Positions 24,620 through 35,698 of a stretch of DNA of 64,000 nucleotides are shown here, in pieces. This stretch comes from Kingdonia uniflora (taxonomy: Eukaryota > Streptophyta > Magnoliopsida > Ranunculales > Circaeasteraceae). The notes beneath the pieces were generated by a model. The model saw only the letters and a list, made by a program, of their open reading frames with translations, was not told the DNA's origin and did not search any database. The DNA lies in NCBI GenBank assembly GCA_014058105.1, contig JACGCM010002894.1:1240001-1304000 (forward strand), read 5' to 3'. Every line of letters begins with the position of its first letter. Position 1 is the stretch's first letter. The position numbers were made by a program, and so were the translations under genes.

Positions 24620-24960
24620 AGGAAAATCATGTTTAAGTTCTATTTCATGTCAAATCTTGTTATTGAAGGATCTACAAAGATGCCTTAAAGCCACATGCGA
24701 ATATTTTATCACTTCAATTACTAAGGTAGTCGTGGATCCGATGCTTTCCTTTGTTACTAAGGTTAGTGTTTTCTGCACATTATCAGTTTTCAAGGAACTA
24801 CTTTGACCATCTAGATACATGTCATAGTTTTCTTTCTGTAAGAATACAAATGATCTGATCTTAATCTTGAATAATTTATCCTACAGGTCTTGGTCGTAAA
24901 AGCTTCATTATCAGTGGGCAATCAAAGTCAGAAAGAAGATTGAATGCGGCTAAACCCCCC
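24620..24960 (+). pseudogene. COG3: Captured COG3 fragment
   Basis: The block ending at 24761 encodes [20 protein letters not shown] followed by LSFVTKV. After an intron, a block from 24887 encodes VKASLSVGNQSQKE. Together these match the middle of subunit 3 of the conserved oligomeric Golgi tethering complex as I remember the family. The intron has GT and AG ends. A stop follows soon after, and the N- and C-terminal parts are absent. It lies downstream of the spastin-like copy on the same strand inside the CACTA element. The call rests on two short blocks. Confidence 0.7.
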
Positions 24961-25539
24961 AAGAATTAAACATTTGTTATACTAACAAAGATGCCCGTAT
25001 TTGTTTAGATGGTATGTTACATAACTTATAATTAAGTCGTATGTTGTTCTTAACATCAAATATTTACATCAGTCGCAAAAGCCTGGATGATGTTGTATTT
25101 GATTTTTTATTTACTTATTTATGTAGATTATATGAAGATCATAGCTCACATGAAGATGAATGCATAACCAATAAAGACGAAATTGAGAGCAGTGAATATG
25201 ATACATGAGTCTTGATAGGGTTTTTCAGTAGTTTACAGTTTGCAGTAGGTGATTGCAAGATATGTTACTCAGTGTTTTTAACATCTTTGGTTATAATATT
25301 AATATAGATACCTAGGGAATCGCTTGTAAGCGCCCTTGTTAATTTACTTGAATTCAACATGTATGACATTACAACATCAATATTTGTTTGTTTTTTTGAA
25401 AATTATTTTGTACATATTGATCCTTTTCATAGGTAGTATGTTACTTAAGTGCAGATAAAAATCTTTTATAGATGTATCCATGGAAAAAATGTAATTTTTT
25501 TTTAATTTTCCAACCAACAACATTACATTTATGACGATG

Positions 25540-25794
25540 TTGATTCTTTTATTTTGTGCTTCTACGTCACTTTTATTATGACATTAATTCTTACGTCGCT
25601 TTTAAATGACGCAAATGAATAGAGGTTGGTTACTACGAAGACACTTTTAACGCTACTTTTTCAACATAAAAAAGTCAATTAAAAAGTGACGTAAATGCAT
25701 AGTACTAACGAAGTCGCTTTGGTCAACGTCGCTTGCAAAAGTGACGTTATTTCTTTTTCATGTCACTTTGCTAGTGACGTAAATACCCTTATAT
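25540..25794. repeat. CACTA right subterminal repeats
   Basis: This is the same repeat family as on the left, here dense: TACGTCACTT, TACGTCGCTT, AGTGACGTAAATG, AACGTCGCTT and AGTGACGTAAAT between 25560 and 25785. It supports the element's right boundary. Confidence 0.8.
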
Positions 25795-25804
25795 GTTGTA
25801 GCGG

Positions 25805-26283
25805 CGATCAACACTGGGGGCGATGAAGAGGAAGATGATGATTGGCAAAAACCCTTTATTGCCTACCTCGACCCAAAGAACGAATACGACGGGCCTCTTC
25901 CAACAGATTCGAAAGAGCCCCGACAGCTAATCAAAAATTCGAAGCGTTATACAGTTCAAAATGGTTCTTTGTATCACCGTTCAGTCACGGGGCCTTATCT
26001 CTAGTGCCTCTCCAGGAAGAAAGTAGACAAATTGCTCAAAGATTTACATGAAGGAACTTGCGGCTCCTATGCCGCGGGTCGATCACTCGCTAACAGAGTA
26101 ATTACATAAGGAGTATTCTGGTCAAGCAAGCAAAAGAGTACTCATGCAAATACGACACATGTCAACGACATGGACACATTATCCACGTCCCTGTGCTCGA
26201 ACTACATGCAAGCAAGGAACTCTGACCATTCAAAAGATGGGCACTCGATCTCGTCGGTGAATTTCCACGCGAGTCAGAGCCCT
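25805..26283 (+). pseudogene. Gypsy pol continued: integrase N-terminal zinc region
   Basis: After the CACTA end the frame runs ATC AAC ACT GGG GGC GAT in phase with the pre-insertion codons TGC ACG. It then shows the region before integrase (DDDWQKPFIAYLDP), the zinc-binding HEGTCGSYAAGRSLANRVI stretch, a YDTCQRHGHIIHVP remnant, and the integrase core start (FKRWALDLVGEFP). It stops at about 26283 where LINE B sequence begins on the other strand. The usual first Cys of the CxxC pair has changed. The rest of integrase and the 3' LTR are missing. Confidence 0.75.
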
Positions 26284-26475
26284 CCTCCAAGTGAATCAGA
26301 GGAGTTGACAACATGAGTGGAGGAGAATCCAAGAGAAGAAAATTTACGAAAGAAATTAGGGTTAGAACATTTTGTTTTACTGAGAAAGATGATATCAGGG
26401 TCAAACTTGTTTCGGTGAGAAAGGAACTCACAGAGGGTGGCAGGTTTCCTTCCCCCTCGATAGTTCTACGAGAAC
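26284..26475 (-). pseudogene. LINE B ORF2 start (endonuclease N-terminus)
   Basis: Read leftward: a start equivalent to VFSWN, here with a stop in place of the Trp, then YRG, LCEFLSHRNKFDPDIIFLSK and GFSSTHVVNSSDSLGGGL, where endonucleases of this family usually read SGGL. It ends abruptly where gypsy integrase sequence begins on the plus strand. The next LINE sequence in order is found at 7222. Confidence 0.75.
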
Positions 26476-27413
26476 ACTAACATCTATAACCAAGAGCCGA
26501 TGTCGGGCCCGCTTCTAAATAATATAGAGGGTGGGAACATGAAATGTAATCATAGTTGGTCTTATTCCTATAAAAGTGTGGCATATAACAACCCCCCTGA
26601 GAATTTTGTCTCACACGAGCGTGCGAGGAGAGTAACCGCAATAAATGCGGTTATCTCAAACCGACCTCAATACAAGCTTTGGACAAGCAAGGGAAAGGAA
26701 TTCTATCTAAGAGGTCAGGCAAGGGGCTAATGCCATAGCAAGCCGCAGAAGACATGTGTCTCACAGGCCAATTCATACTAGGTAATCCTTTAGGCAAGGC
26801 ATTGTGAACATTACGATGCTGACCAAGGAGTTGATGGGGTTTACATAATATCTTATGCCAAAGCTTATTCCGCTAAAGGGTATCAAAATAATGCTTAAGT
26901 TTTCTAGAGGGGCCATCCCCTATGTTTAGGTATCTCTTGAAAATACTCAACAGCCAGTCACTACTCCTACCTAGTTTAAACTTGGCATGCAATATCTGGA
27001 AAAGACACAGAAGAATTTCTAAGCGATTTCCAGCAAGCCAATTTGGGTGCCCCTAAGGTTAAGTTTTTCCTGGTCAATTTAAGCCGCAATGAAGAAACCG
27101 TTATCAGGATACGGTTCAAAAACTTTGTCTATAAACTTGAATTTGAAGGTACAATCTGGGTTAAGAGGAAAACGTCCAATCGTAAAGGAATCCAAAGGAT
27201 AACCGAAAAAAATAGCGAAGTAGAAAAATAATAATTAAAATGAGAAACTTTGTAAACTTTTGCCGGGTTCTCGACACCCCTAATATCACCGTTCTTGCCC
27301 TTGTTCAGGTCAGATACCTCGTGAATCTCAACGAAGGACCTTTTACATGAGAGTCTAAGCCCCTTCTGAGACACCCCACAGAAGCTAATAACATCAATAT
27401 TATTACCTGAATC

Positions 27414-29463
27414 TTAGTCTGTTATGTGCCTTGTGTTACCGTGAGAAGGAACGGGTCTAGCAGAGGACCGACTATCCACCACTATCGGAGAAGGACAAGT
27501 AGAGGGTTTACTAAGTTTTGAGATTGGGGAGACTCCTCTCGAAGCAAGATCATCCTCATCGTGCCTAAAGAAATTATTGTATGTGGGTGCATGAGGTAAT
27601 GTATCTAGGGGGCTTTCCGATTCGAATTCTCTTGGGTCCTCGACCGGCTCATGAGACCCATACAAGGCTTTAGAGTACCCCGAGTAATCATCACTAATGA
27701 CACTACCAAAATAAGTCGGGTTGGCAAAAATGATATACGATTTCGGTCGTTGGTGCGGCAATGGTCCACGAGGATGCACCTTTGCACTAGTGGTAGAAAG
27801 GGTACCCAACATGGGCCCTTTACCCCATGCAGCAGCCTTGAGACCCCGAGGTACCGAGTCTGAAACATTAATGAAATTGGGACCACTAATGGGCCTATTC
27901 GAATAGGGGTTAAGGCTTGGGTTGGCATCGCAACTGGGCTTGGGAGAGAGAGAAGAAAGCTTGTCTTTGGGTATCGACCTGGGAAGCCCTCTGTAAATAG
28001 GCCCGCAGTTGGGCCTAGTTGTTGGGTTAAGGTGCACGTGGTAGTCGGTCTTGGCAAAGCTCTTCCCCGTCTGCTGGTTTTCAGGCCCCAAATAATCATC
28101 AAGGTCCCCGACCCATTTCCAATCAAAGGGCTGAAAAGAACTATTAATATTGGGGAGATATTCATAAGCCTTCAAAAAGTCATACATGTCCCCGTAAAGA
28201 GTGTTGTCCTTGCTAGCGAAAGATGAGGAACTGCCGATCGTGTGATTGACTAGATTGCTACAACCTCGAATTGGGCACCCACATTGGGGTAGTTGAGAGA
28301 ATTCGAATTCCTTGATGCGTCTATTGAGGTCGAATGTTAAATTCGCCGAGTTCAGTTGAGAGGTCCCTCTCAGCATATGAGAAACATCATGTGGGCCCGG
28401 TAAAGGGAGAGATTTTATACGGTCCATGGGAGATTTTTCCTTTAACTAATGTTGAGGTGTTACCGTTGGGATTTGACAACTCAGGAGGGGGAACGTTAAC
28501 GTGCACCGGGATACTAAACAACTTCCTACTAACCTGCAGCTTCACATTTAGGGAAATATCTCTTCCTTTGCTGCGAGGATTATTTAGGTAACCTGCACTG
28601 TTCCGGTTCACAGAAAATACCGTTTTCCTTGGACTAAAGATAGTAGGGGCGACGAGACAGCCCTAATGCCTTCTCCAATGGGGAGTGTATCAACCAACTC
28701 CGTACCCCCCTCTTGGGCAATTTTGCTCTCTCTCTCTTGAAAGTTAAAGCAATCTTTGACTTGATGATCAAAATAGCCGCAAAACTCGCAAAATCCGACA
28801 ATGCATTCGTATCTAATCCCGAGGTGAATATTCGAAGCTCCTTTGGGTCTAGGGAGAAAGATATGGTCCTTAAGAGGGAGGGATATTGTGGGGAAGAACA
28901 CTTTTATCCTTACTAAGTCGGAATGGAATGTCGTCTTCTCGTCTAGGTCGTCTGTAACATATGATCCTAGGAGGAGATCAATCTTCTTTAGGATGTACCG
29001 GGTATGTAGGGCCCGCAGTAGTGCAGAGATTTGGTTTCATGCATGTATCGAGGGGAAGGAAAACTCTGCAGAGCTCAAAACATGGTTAAATTTCGAGGAG
29101 GGAGAATCCAAGAACATTGTGTGGGGAATGCTCTAAAATGGTGTTTCTCTCTTTCTCACTCAAAAAGTTTGCAAAGAAGACCTTGCTATTGCTATCGTAA
29201 GAGTTTTGGGGAATGGGAAGTTGAAACTTCTCTAGAATCCTACTCCATACTAGGACTATGCCATCGAGCATGGGTTGTACATAGAAAGTAGGGGCAAGGG
29301 ATTTATAAGCCAAGCCGAAACTCCATTCCTCCCCCACTGAGTCCCAATCTTCTTTATCAAGGAATAAGACTGGGGTCTTCTCTAGGGTTGAAACCTTTTC
29401 GAACAATGATTTAAGGTTTCCCAAGGGGCTAAGAGGTTCCATAGATTCATTCGTTTCTTCCAT
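27414..29463 (-). pseudogene. LINE B ORF1 (DUF4283, zinc knuckle, long variable tail)
   Basis: From 29463: a Met start and acidic leader, DUF4283 (KVFFANFLSEKERNTILE), then after frame changes a CEFCGYFDHQVKDC zinc knuckle (CX2CX4HX4C, about 28790). A Pro/Ser-rich tail follows in a 337-codon open stretch down to 27414, including a second CxxxxC pattern (CGCPIRGC). It is an RNA-binding gag-like protein of plant L1 elements. Frameshifts near 29090 and 28605 break it. The 940 bp between its end and the endonuclease hold no domain I recognise. Confidence 0.75.
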
Positions 29464-29619
29464 AGTGAGTTCGTTGTTCTCGCTGAGGTGGGGAAGAGGA
29501 AAAATTGGAGGGTAGGGGAGGAGGTGAGTGGGAGGTGACTCTGAATGGGAGGTAATGGGGAGGGAGATGGGAGGGAACTATGACCTCTCTCTAGAAACCT
29601 CTCTCTAGAAAGTTCGGTG

Positions 29620-29635
29620 GGCTAGCGTCATAATT
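29620..29635. repeat. Target-site duplication of LINE B, right copy
   Basis: GGCTAGCGTCATAATT differs from the left copy at 3812-3827 at one internal base and the final base. It marks the 5' end of LINE B at about 29619. Confidence 0.8.
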
Positions 29636-30320
29636 AACGGTGATTAATATATGATCCATATTACGAGATATTGTTGTTGCACTATCCCGTTGTGTTTCTT
29701 ACTTTTATCTTTTTCTCCTATTTCTCTTCTCGCCCCCTGCCAAAATCATCCTCCCTCTCGCCAAATCTATCATCGCTACACCCTCTTGACATCTTTTCAT
29801 TCCCTAACCATCAGCACATCTGTTCCACCATCGCCACCATTGAAACAAATACTACACATAGGGGTCGGTTTTTTTTTTTTTGCCTCTCTGAGTGAGGGTT
29901 TGAGTCTGAATCTACTTAGAGGTGTTCACTAGCTGAGTGAATGCCTTGGAGTGTTTGATTTTTTGGCTAGTTAAATCTGATTAAAATAGACAAATACCAA
30001 AATACCCCTCTCAGTTTATAAACAAACACCCCCACCTATTCATCACCAATACCACCACCACCACCCCTTCGTCAGCAACGTCAACACCACATATACATAA
30101 CAAACACAAATACATATGAAAGAACCTGTATATATAGCAAACAAAAATATAGGAAAAACACATATAAACTCAGTTGAAACAAAGAAAATAAAAATATAAT
30201 ACAAAGCTAAAACATATTCAAACTCTGTACTAGCTCATCTCTTGGTACTTGCTACAGAACATCCCAATGGTAATGTAAATATGCAAAAAAAACTACACCA
30301 AAAAAAAGTCTCTTATAATG
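29636..30320. other. Spacer with a possible hAT MITE remnant
   Basis: 29861-30032 begins GGGGTCGGTTTTTT and ends AAACAAACACCCCC, a loose inverted pair. It contains TCTGAATCTACTTAGAGGTG-type text known from plant hAT MITEs. Flanking duplication is not clear. The remainder is T/C-rich on the left and A-rich on the right with no gene. Confidence 0.35.
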
Positions 30321-31890
30321 TAATGTAGTTATGCAGATTGAATTGAGATAGAATCCAAAACAACATATTCTGTAATAGCAAAACAACTATCCATAACAGC
30401 AAAACAGCTATCCAACAAAATAGTTCTAGACAAAACAGCTATCCATAACAGCAAAATAGCTATCCAGCATAATAGCAAAACAACAGATTCTGGACAGGCA
30501 TAACAACTCTGGACAAAGCCTTGTAAACAGATAGGCAGGCATAATAGTAATGTTATAAACTTAGTCCATTTTTTATTCAAACACACATTTATACAAACAC
30601 TTAAACAGACAACAGAGTTTGCACAGAGTGAACCAGCCACTCTGGCATATTAACAAAGTTATACCAAGCAGTACTGGAATGCCCTAAAGCAACAAGTTCA
30701 CGGGCTACGAAATTTAAACATCTAGGAACAAACCAAAAAGAGATAGCACTAAACTTATTACAGTCCCAAAGACAGGGATCCAAAAAAACTGCAACCAGCC
30801 AACTGATTCATGATTGTTGACAATCAACTACAAGCAACAGTATTGAATCACCTGTTGACAATCAACTACAAGCAAAATATCCCAGTCTGCTACCAAAGAG
30901 TTTACCCGTTGATAAAATGATTTTAGAAAGAAACTGAGCATTCAAAGAAGAATAATCATCCAAGATAGAGCCATAGAGGTTCTATCAATGGTAATAGAGT
31001 GAACCATAGCAGAAGCTAGACGAAGAACTTGTAATTTCATCAAGTTCTTTATTCTGAAACACAAAAACATTTCAAGCTTGCCAAATACCTGTTGCAATTG
31101 CAAAGAAAGAAGTAAGTGACAAAATCTTATCAAGAGGATTATGACTGCTATATAAAGTTGTTGAATAATAGTAGCAAAATCAAAATCCACATGACCACAT
31201 CGCAGGTATGTATGGTAAAAGAAGATAAGAACCAAATCTTAGCATCCCAAGCACATTGAAAAAGAGCATGAGATAAAGTTTCAGATTCTTGGTGACAGAT
31301 AGGGCAAACCTTATCAGGAGGAATATGAGTTCTAAACAGTCTAGCTTTAACAGGTAAAAGATCTTTGATAATTTTCCAAACAAACAATTGAAGTCTATAA
31401 GGAAGTTTCAGTTTCCATATACAGTGATGCCAAGTAAACTGCAAAGGTATATATGAGAAATCAAGGAAACAGGCCTAGTAGTAGTCAAATGTTTATAAGC
31501 TGACTTAACAGACAAAAGAAAATTGAAAATATGACTTGCATGAGCAGGAGAAACAATTTGAGCAACTAGATCCCTATTCCATCTTCTAGGATGATATAAA
31601 ATTAGCGGAGATACCCATTCCACATCATGAGTAATATTATTACTCCTATAAGGCTTATAAGCAGGTATAGATATCACCCAAGTATCTAACCAAATATTAA
31701 TGTCTTTACCATTAATAAGAAAGGTTTTAAAATATCTTTAACATGTAAAATATTCTTCCATAATCGAGAATCCATAGATCTCTTATCACAATGAAGAAAA
31801 GGTTTATTAAGAAAATATTTAGCCTTAAAAAATGTAGAAATAAAAGCATCAGGTTCAGCTAAAAATTTCCTAACATATTTCCCTATACAT
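30320..31890 (-). mobile_element. LINE C 3' fragment
   Basis: Minus strand: an RT C-terminal region (LNKPFLHCDKRSMDSRLWKN, about 31815-31757), an endonuclease-distal stretch (MISIPAYKPYRSNN), a zf-RVT zinc motif (CPICHQESETLSHALFQC near 31308-31254), and an RNase H end (FVPRCLNFVARELVALG near 30730). It is 5'-truncated within RT and broken by stops. The 3' part holds a short tandem repeat. The sequence differs from LINEs A, B and D. Confidence 0.75.
30365..30485. repeat. Short tandem repeat in LINE C 3' UTR
   Basis: A unit like AACAGCAAAACAGCTATCCA recurs four to five times with small changes. Confidence 0.7.
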
Positions 31891-32492
31891 CCATAACAAC
31901 AAACAACAACACTCGCAACAAATCCAAAGAGTCACTGAACAACAACAACTTCTGAATCATACCCAAAAGCACTAAAACTAAATTAAACCCAAATCATAAA
32001 TCTTTATTTCCTAAAACATATCATTAGTTATAATTCAACACATTGGGTATTAATAATACAAACATACACAATGTAACCTGAAAAGGAGAATGAGATTATA
32101 TACCTGTTTCGAGAAACAATGGATATTGAGGGATTGTAGTGTTTTTGAGGGATCAAATGAGGGTTTTCAGAGATTAACGAATTGTGATTGGGTCAATTGT
32201 GAAAGCACAACAACGTATTGCTGAGGAGCTGCTGCGTTTGGAGGAGATGAGGAGCTGCTGTGTGAAGGAGGAGATAGAGGAAAGAGAAAGAGAGAGAGTT
32301 GTTGGAGGTAAGGGTTCCGTTCGGGGAGGAGCTGGGGAAGTGTTTTCTGTTTTTGTTATTTTTGATTTTGGTGAGGACAATTTGGGAAGAAAACTTAGAG
32401 TCAGACTCAGACTCAGACCTCCTACTCAGCGGCTTATTGGATTTGAGTCTGAGTCCGAGTCTGAGTCTGAGTCTAAGTTTTCAGACGGTGAA
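31891..32492. other. Possible first exon of a minus-strand gene, and CAGACT repeats
   Basis: On the minus strand 32380-32110 reads like a Ser/Pro-rich exon or leader ending in a good donor (AACAG|gtatataatc near 32100). I see no further exon and cannot name a gene. 32398-32480 is an inverted pair of CAGACT/AGTCTG runs. MULE1 starts ten bases later. Confidence 0.3.
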
Positions 32493-33383
32493 AAAACAAA
32501 CGAAGAAGTTTTTATATAGGGACTAAAGTTGTGCAAAAATTACAATTAGTACCCTATTGTGTAAAAAACTATGGCTAGACCCTATTTTTGATGTTTTGTT
32601 TCATTTAATACCTTGAGTTTTTTAAATCCCTAAACTAACCCCAATTTCAATTTCTTAAAACTCTTAAAGTAAATTTTCAACCGGTTGTAATTGGGTTGTT
32701 CTTCAAAATTAGAAGATAATCATTTTTCGGTAGGGTTTCTTCTTCTTCCCCGACTAAGCTATCTATTCCGTCTCTCTCTCGTAGGCTTTGTAATTTTTGT
32801 GACTCTCTCTCATCGTTTACTAGTTTGCTATCACCTTTAATAATTTAGTTACATCTATGGGATTGAATTATTCAAAGCTCAAGGTCTATAATTGAAGCAC
32901 TTTACAATCGAATTAAAAATAGATTAGTAGAGAATTGGTTCTAGTTTTTGTGGCATTTCCATTCTTCAAGTTCAAATTCAAACAAGAGAGAACCAAGTAG
33001 AAGCGAGTCCTCAACTTGTGTACGAGGATAATCATCACGGGACAAGCTATTCTAGCGGCCATTTGAGTTTTTAACGTAAACTACGGTGTGTCATGTTGTG
33101 TAAATCATAATGTATTCTTATGTAAGGTGTATCATCATATATTCTTAATAAAATTAGCCCTTATTCCTTTGTTTGGTCAAACTTTTTCAAGTTTTCTTAC
33201 TTATTAATAAAGTAAATTGAGGGTCCAAACAGTTTCTATGATCTTCTTATGCGAAATGATGAACAAAACCAACTTGAAAGGTCAGTTGTTAGTATTTTTG
33301 TTTGAATTGGAAAGTTATGCATTTGCAAATTTTTAAAAAAAAATTAACAATGAAAATACAATTTTAGAGATGATGATTATCAA

Positions 33384-35301
33384 GTGAGTTCACCTTCCAA
33401 ATATACAAGTGGTAGCGGAGAAAGAGAGAATGAAGAATTTATGTCGATTGAAGGTCTTGTTGACATTGAGAATCCAATACCGAATAGAGCACTATTTCCG
33501 ATTCAATTAGGTCACGAGTTTAAATATGCATATGAATTTCGTAATGTTTTGATTGACACTGTTATCAAAGTTGGGTTTGAGATAAAGTTCCTCAAGTCTG
33601 CGAAGAGTCGTATAAGGGTGAAATATAAAGGTGATAATTGTGAATGGCTAATTTATGCGACCGGTATCCAAGATACCGATAAGGTTCAAGTCAGAACGTT
33701 TAGAGATGAGCACACATGTCCAAGACTAGATTCGAGAGGCAATAAAATGGCGGTTTCGGAATGGGTAAGCAATAGGGTAATTGGGATGGTTCGCGAGCAT
33801 CCGGATTTTTAGCCAAAAGAAATAGTTACCTTCATTAAAGAGAAATTTAGCATTGAGATAAAATATATGACAACATGGAGAGCTAAGGATCGGTGTTTAA
33901 CCCGTATTCATGGGTTTTGGGCTGGTGCATATAAAAAACTTGAAGATTATATTGGTTGCATAACACGGACAAACACGAGAAGTGTTACAACAATACAATT
34001 TCAAGAGCATTATGTTGATAGTACTATACCATTGAATTGCAAGTGGTTCCACAGATTATTTATTGCATATAGGGCATCTATACTTGGGTTTATACAAGGA
34101 TGTCGGCCGCTTATTTTTATTGACAATACACATATTAAGCAAGGGTACAAGGGGGTTATTCTTGCTACAATAGGGGTGGATGCAAATAATGGCATGTTTC
34201 CAATTGCTATTGCAGTTGTTGAAGTAGAGTCAAAAACAACTTGGGAGTGGTTTTTTTACCAGTTTCGACATATATTACTTCGACATCCGAATTACAATCG
34301 CATGACTATAATCTCGGACAAGCTATGTGGGTTAAATGGTGCAGTCAGTGATTTTTTTCCAGAGGCTAAACATGGGAGATGTGCATGGCATCTTGCACAA
34401 AATATGCAAAAAAAAATTGGTAGCAAAATTGTCAAGTTTCATTGTTGGCCAACAGCTAAAGCTTTTACAATTGAAGAGTATAACGTGCTTCTTGCAAAGT
34501 TAAAAATTGTTAACAATTCTACAGTTGATTGGATTAAAGCGAATAATCCAAAAAATTGGGCTACATCTCAGTTTATTGGAGAGACTTACGGGCATATAAC
34601 TTCCAACATGGTTGAGATTTTCAATAATTAGATTTTGACAGCAAGGTACTATATTTTGAAAGTAACTTTTTTATTGGTTAAGTTGAAATGGGAACTGTTA
34701 ACATATAGGGTATTTTTGCAGGTTTCTACCCATTTTTCCTATGTTAGAGTCAATACAATTTTCATTGATGAAACTATTTTGTAAAAGAAGAGTGGAGGCG
34801 TATGAAAAAAGCAAAAACTTTACACCATATGCTAAGGCTAAGCTTGCAGAGGCTGCAAATCAATCGAAAGATTATCGCGTATATCCGAGTAGCGACGTTT
34901 TGTATGAGATTCGAGACACAAATAATTGAGGTTTTATAGTTGACTTATCTCTTAATTCTTGTACATGTTTGGGCTGGCAAAGATTGTGTCTACCATGCTC
35001 TCATGCTTATGTTGTTATTCATACTACAAGCGGAAGGTCAATAAATGAATTTTGTCACCCATATTATTCTAAATAGTGCTATCGATTAGCTTATCATGAC
35101 CAAATTGATCCTGTCTTGCCACAATCGTTCGAGGGATTTGTTTTATCTAAAAATGTTATACCACCAAAGAAAAAACGAAGAGTTGGTCATCCTAAAGTTA
35201 AGATAAGAAGGTCGGAAGCAAGAAAAGATAAAAGAGTCATGTATTGCTCAATTTGTAAGGAATCTGGACATACGAAAAGAAGTTGTGGTGATAACCCTTG
35301 A
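33384..35301 (+). pseudogene. MULE1 MuDR-type transposase
   Basis: Domains in order: MuDR DNA-binding domain (33480-33812, EFRNVLIDTVIKVGFEIKFL), MULE transposase domain (33990-34631) with Asp in FIDNTHIKQGYKG, Asp in IISDKLCGL, CAWHL, and Glu in MVEIFNN, then a GT-AG intron (about 34648-34721). A SWIM zinc finger follows (CTCLGW...CLPCSH near 34966-35005), and a C-terminal zinc knuckle (CSICKESGHTKRSC). The catalytic triad appears present. In-frame stops after PDF (33810), after FNN (34629), near 34927 and near 35073 inactivate it. It would cut and paste the element. Confidence 0.85.
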
Positions 35302-35698
35302 TGATACCCAAGCCTTGAAGTTTTGGATTGCTTTTTTTTTTTTTTGAATTTCAATAAATACATTAGTGATGATTAATTTATCATCTTTCTTTTGGGTCCT
35401 TTCTTATATTCTTCTGAATACTTTGTAGATGATAACTTTGACTTTTAATAAAGATATCAGTGATGATTGATTCAACTTTCTTTTTGTTCCTTTTTTATGT
35501 TCTTATGAGTACTTCTGTTATGCATTAGTTATGAGTACTTATGGTTGTATGCATTAGTTATGAGTACTTATGGTTATACAGAGGTAGATCCTTGATGAAC
35601 TAGCTAAGTTTCTTCTTTGTTGATTTGTTATTATGCACAATTCATAAACTGGTAGTACTAAATTGTAACTTGAAGCATACTCTGTATTAGATTTCACA

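Larger units (their letters stand above)
12257..25804. mobile_element. CACTA (En/Spm) element, non-autonomous, with captured host gene pieces
   Basis: The left end is CACTACAACA at 12257, the hallmark CACTA terminus. The right end is TGTTGTAGCG at 25795-25804, one base off the expected TGTTGTAGTG. Flanking trinucleotides ACG (12254-12256) and GCG (25805-25807) fit a mutated 3-bp duplication. Removing the element plus one triplet restores the gypsy reading frame. Subterminal zones at both ends are packed with AAGTGACGTAAAT-like repeats on both strands. No CACTA transposase is visible. It carries spastin-like and COG3-like exons, plus a hAT and a Harbinger insertion. Confidence 0.85.
7231..26283 (+). 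mobile_element. Ty3/gypsy retrotransposon, Tat-lineage type, 3'-truncated and split by CACTA
   Basis: A 5' LTR, an initiator-Met primer-binding site, gag, protease, RT, RNase H and a second RNase H lie in order up to 12256. The integrase zinc region resumes at 25805. A second, plant-type RNase H after the pol RNase H is characteristic of the Tat (Ogre/Retand) branch. Integrase core and 3' LTR are absent: sequence changes abruptly to LINE B at about 26283. Many in-frame stops show an old copy. It lies inside LINE B and is itself split by the CACTA element. Confidence 0.8.
3828..29619 (-). mobile_element. LINE B, full span, split by nested insertions
   Basis: A minus-strand L1-type LINE starts at about 29619 (5' side: ORF1 and endonuclease start, down to about 26284). 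It resumes at about 7230 (endonuclease/RT linker, RT, zinc finger, RNase H) and ends at a poly-T near 3828-3841. The same target duplication lies outside both ends. The missing middle, most of the endonuclease, must have been lost together with the right end of the gypsy element that sits between the halves. The span 7231-26283 is that gypsy element with further elements inside it. Confidence 0.8.

Noticed and set aside
20990..24960. Resident host spastin-like and COG3 genes
   Set aside because: Both are incomplete, lack starts and ends, contain stops, and lie between CACTA termini that restore the gypsy frame when removed.
26170..26283. Minus-strand continuation of LINE endonuclease past 26283 (LAWKFTDEIECPSFEW)
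   Set aside because: The plus strand over the same bases reads convincing gypsy integrase (FKRWALDLVGEFP). The minus reading is chance, and the LINE ends at about 26283.
30365..30485. CRISPR-like or satellite array
   Set aside because: Short imperfect repeats inside a LINE 3' UTR; no spacers and a plant genome.
32174..32519. Overlapping ORFs on both strands near 32.2-32.5 kb as genes
   Set aside because: They are low-complexity Ser/Pro or Glu/Arg translations of CTC and CAGACT repeats; no domain is seen, only a possible leader exon.
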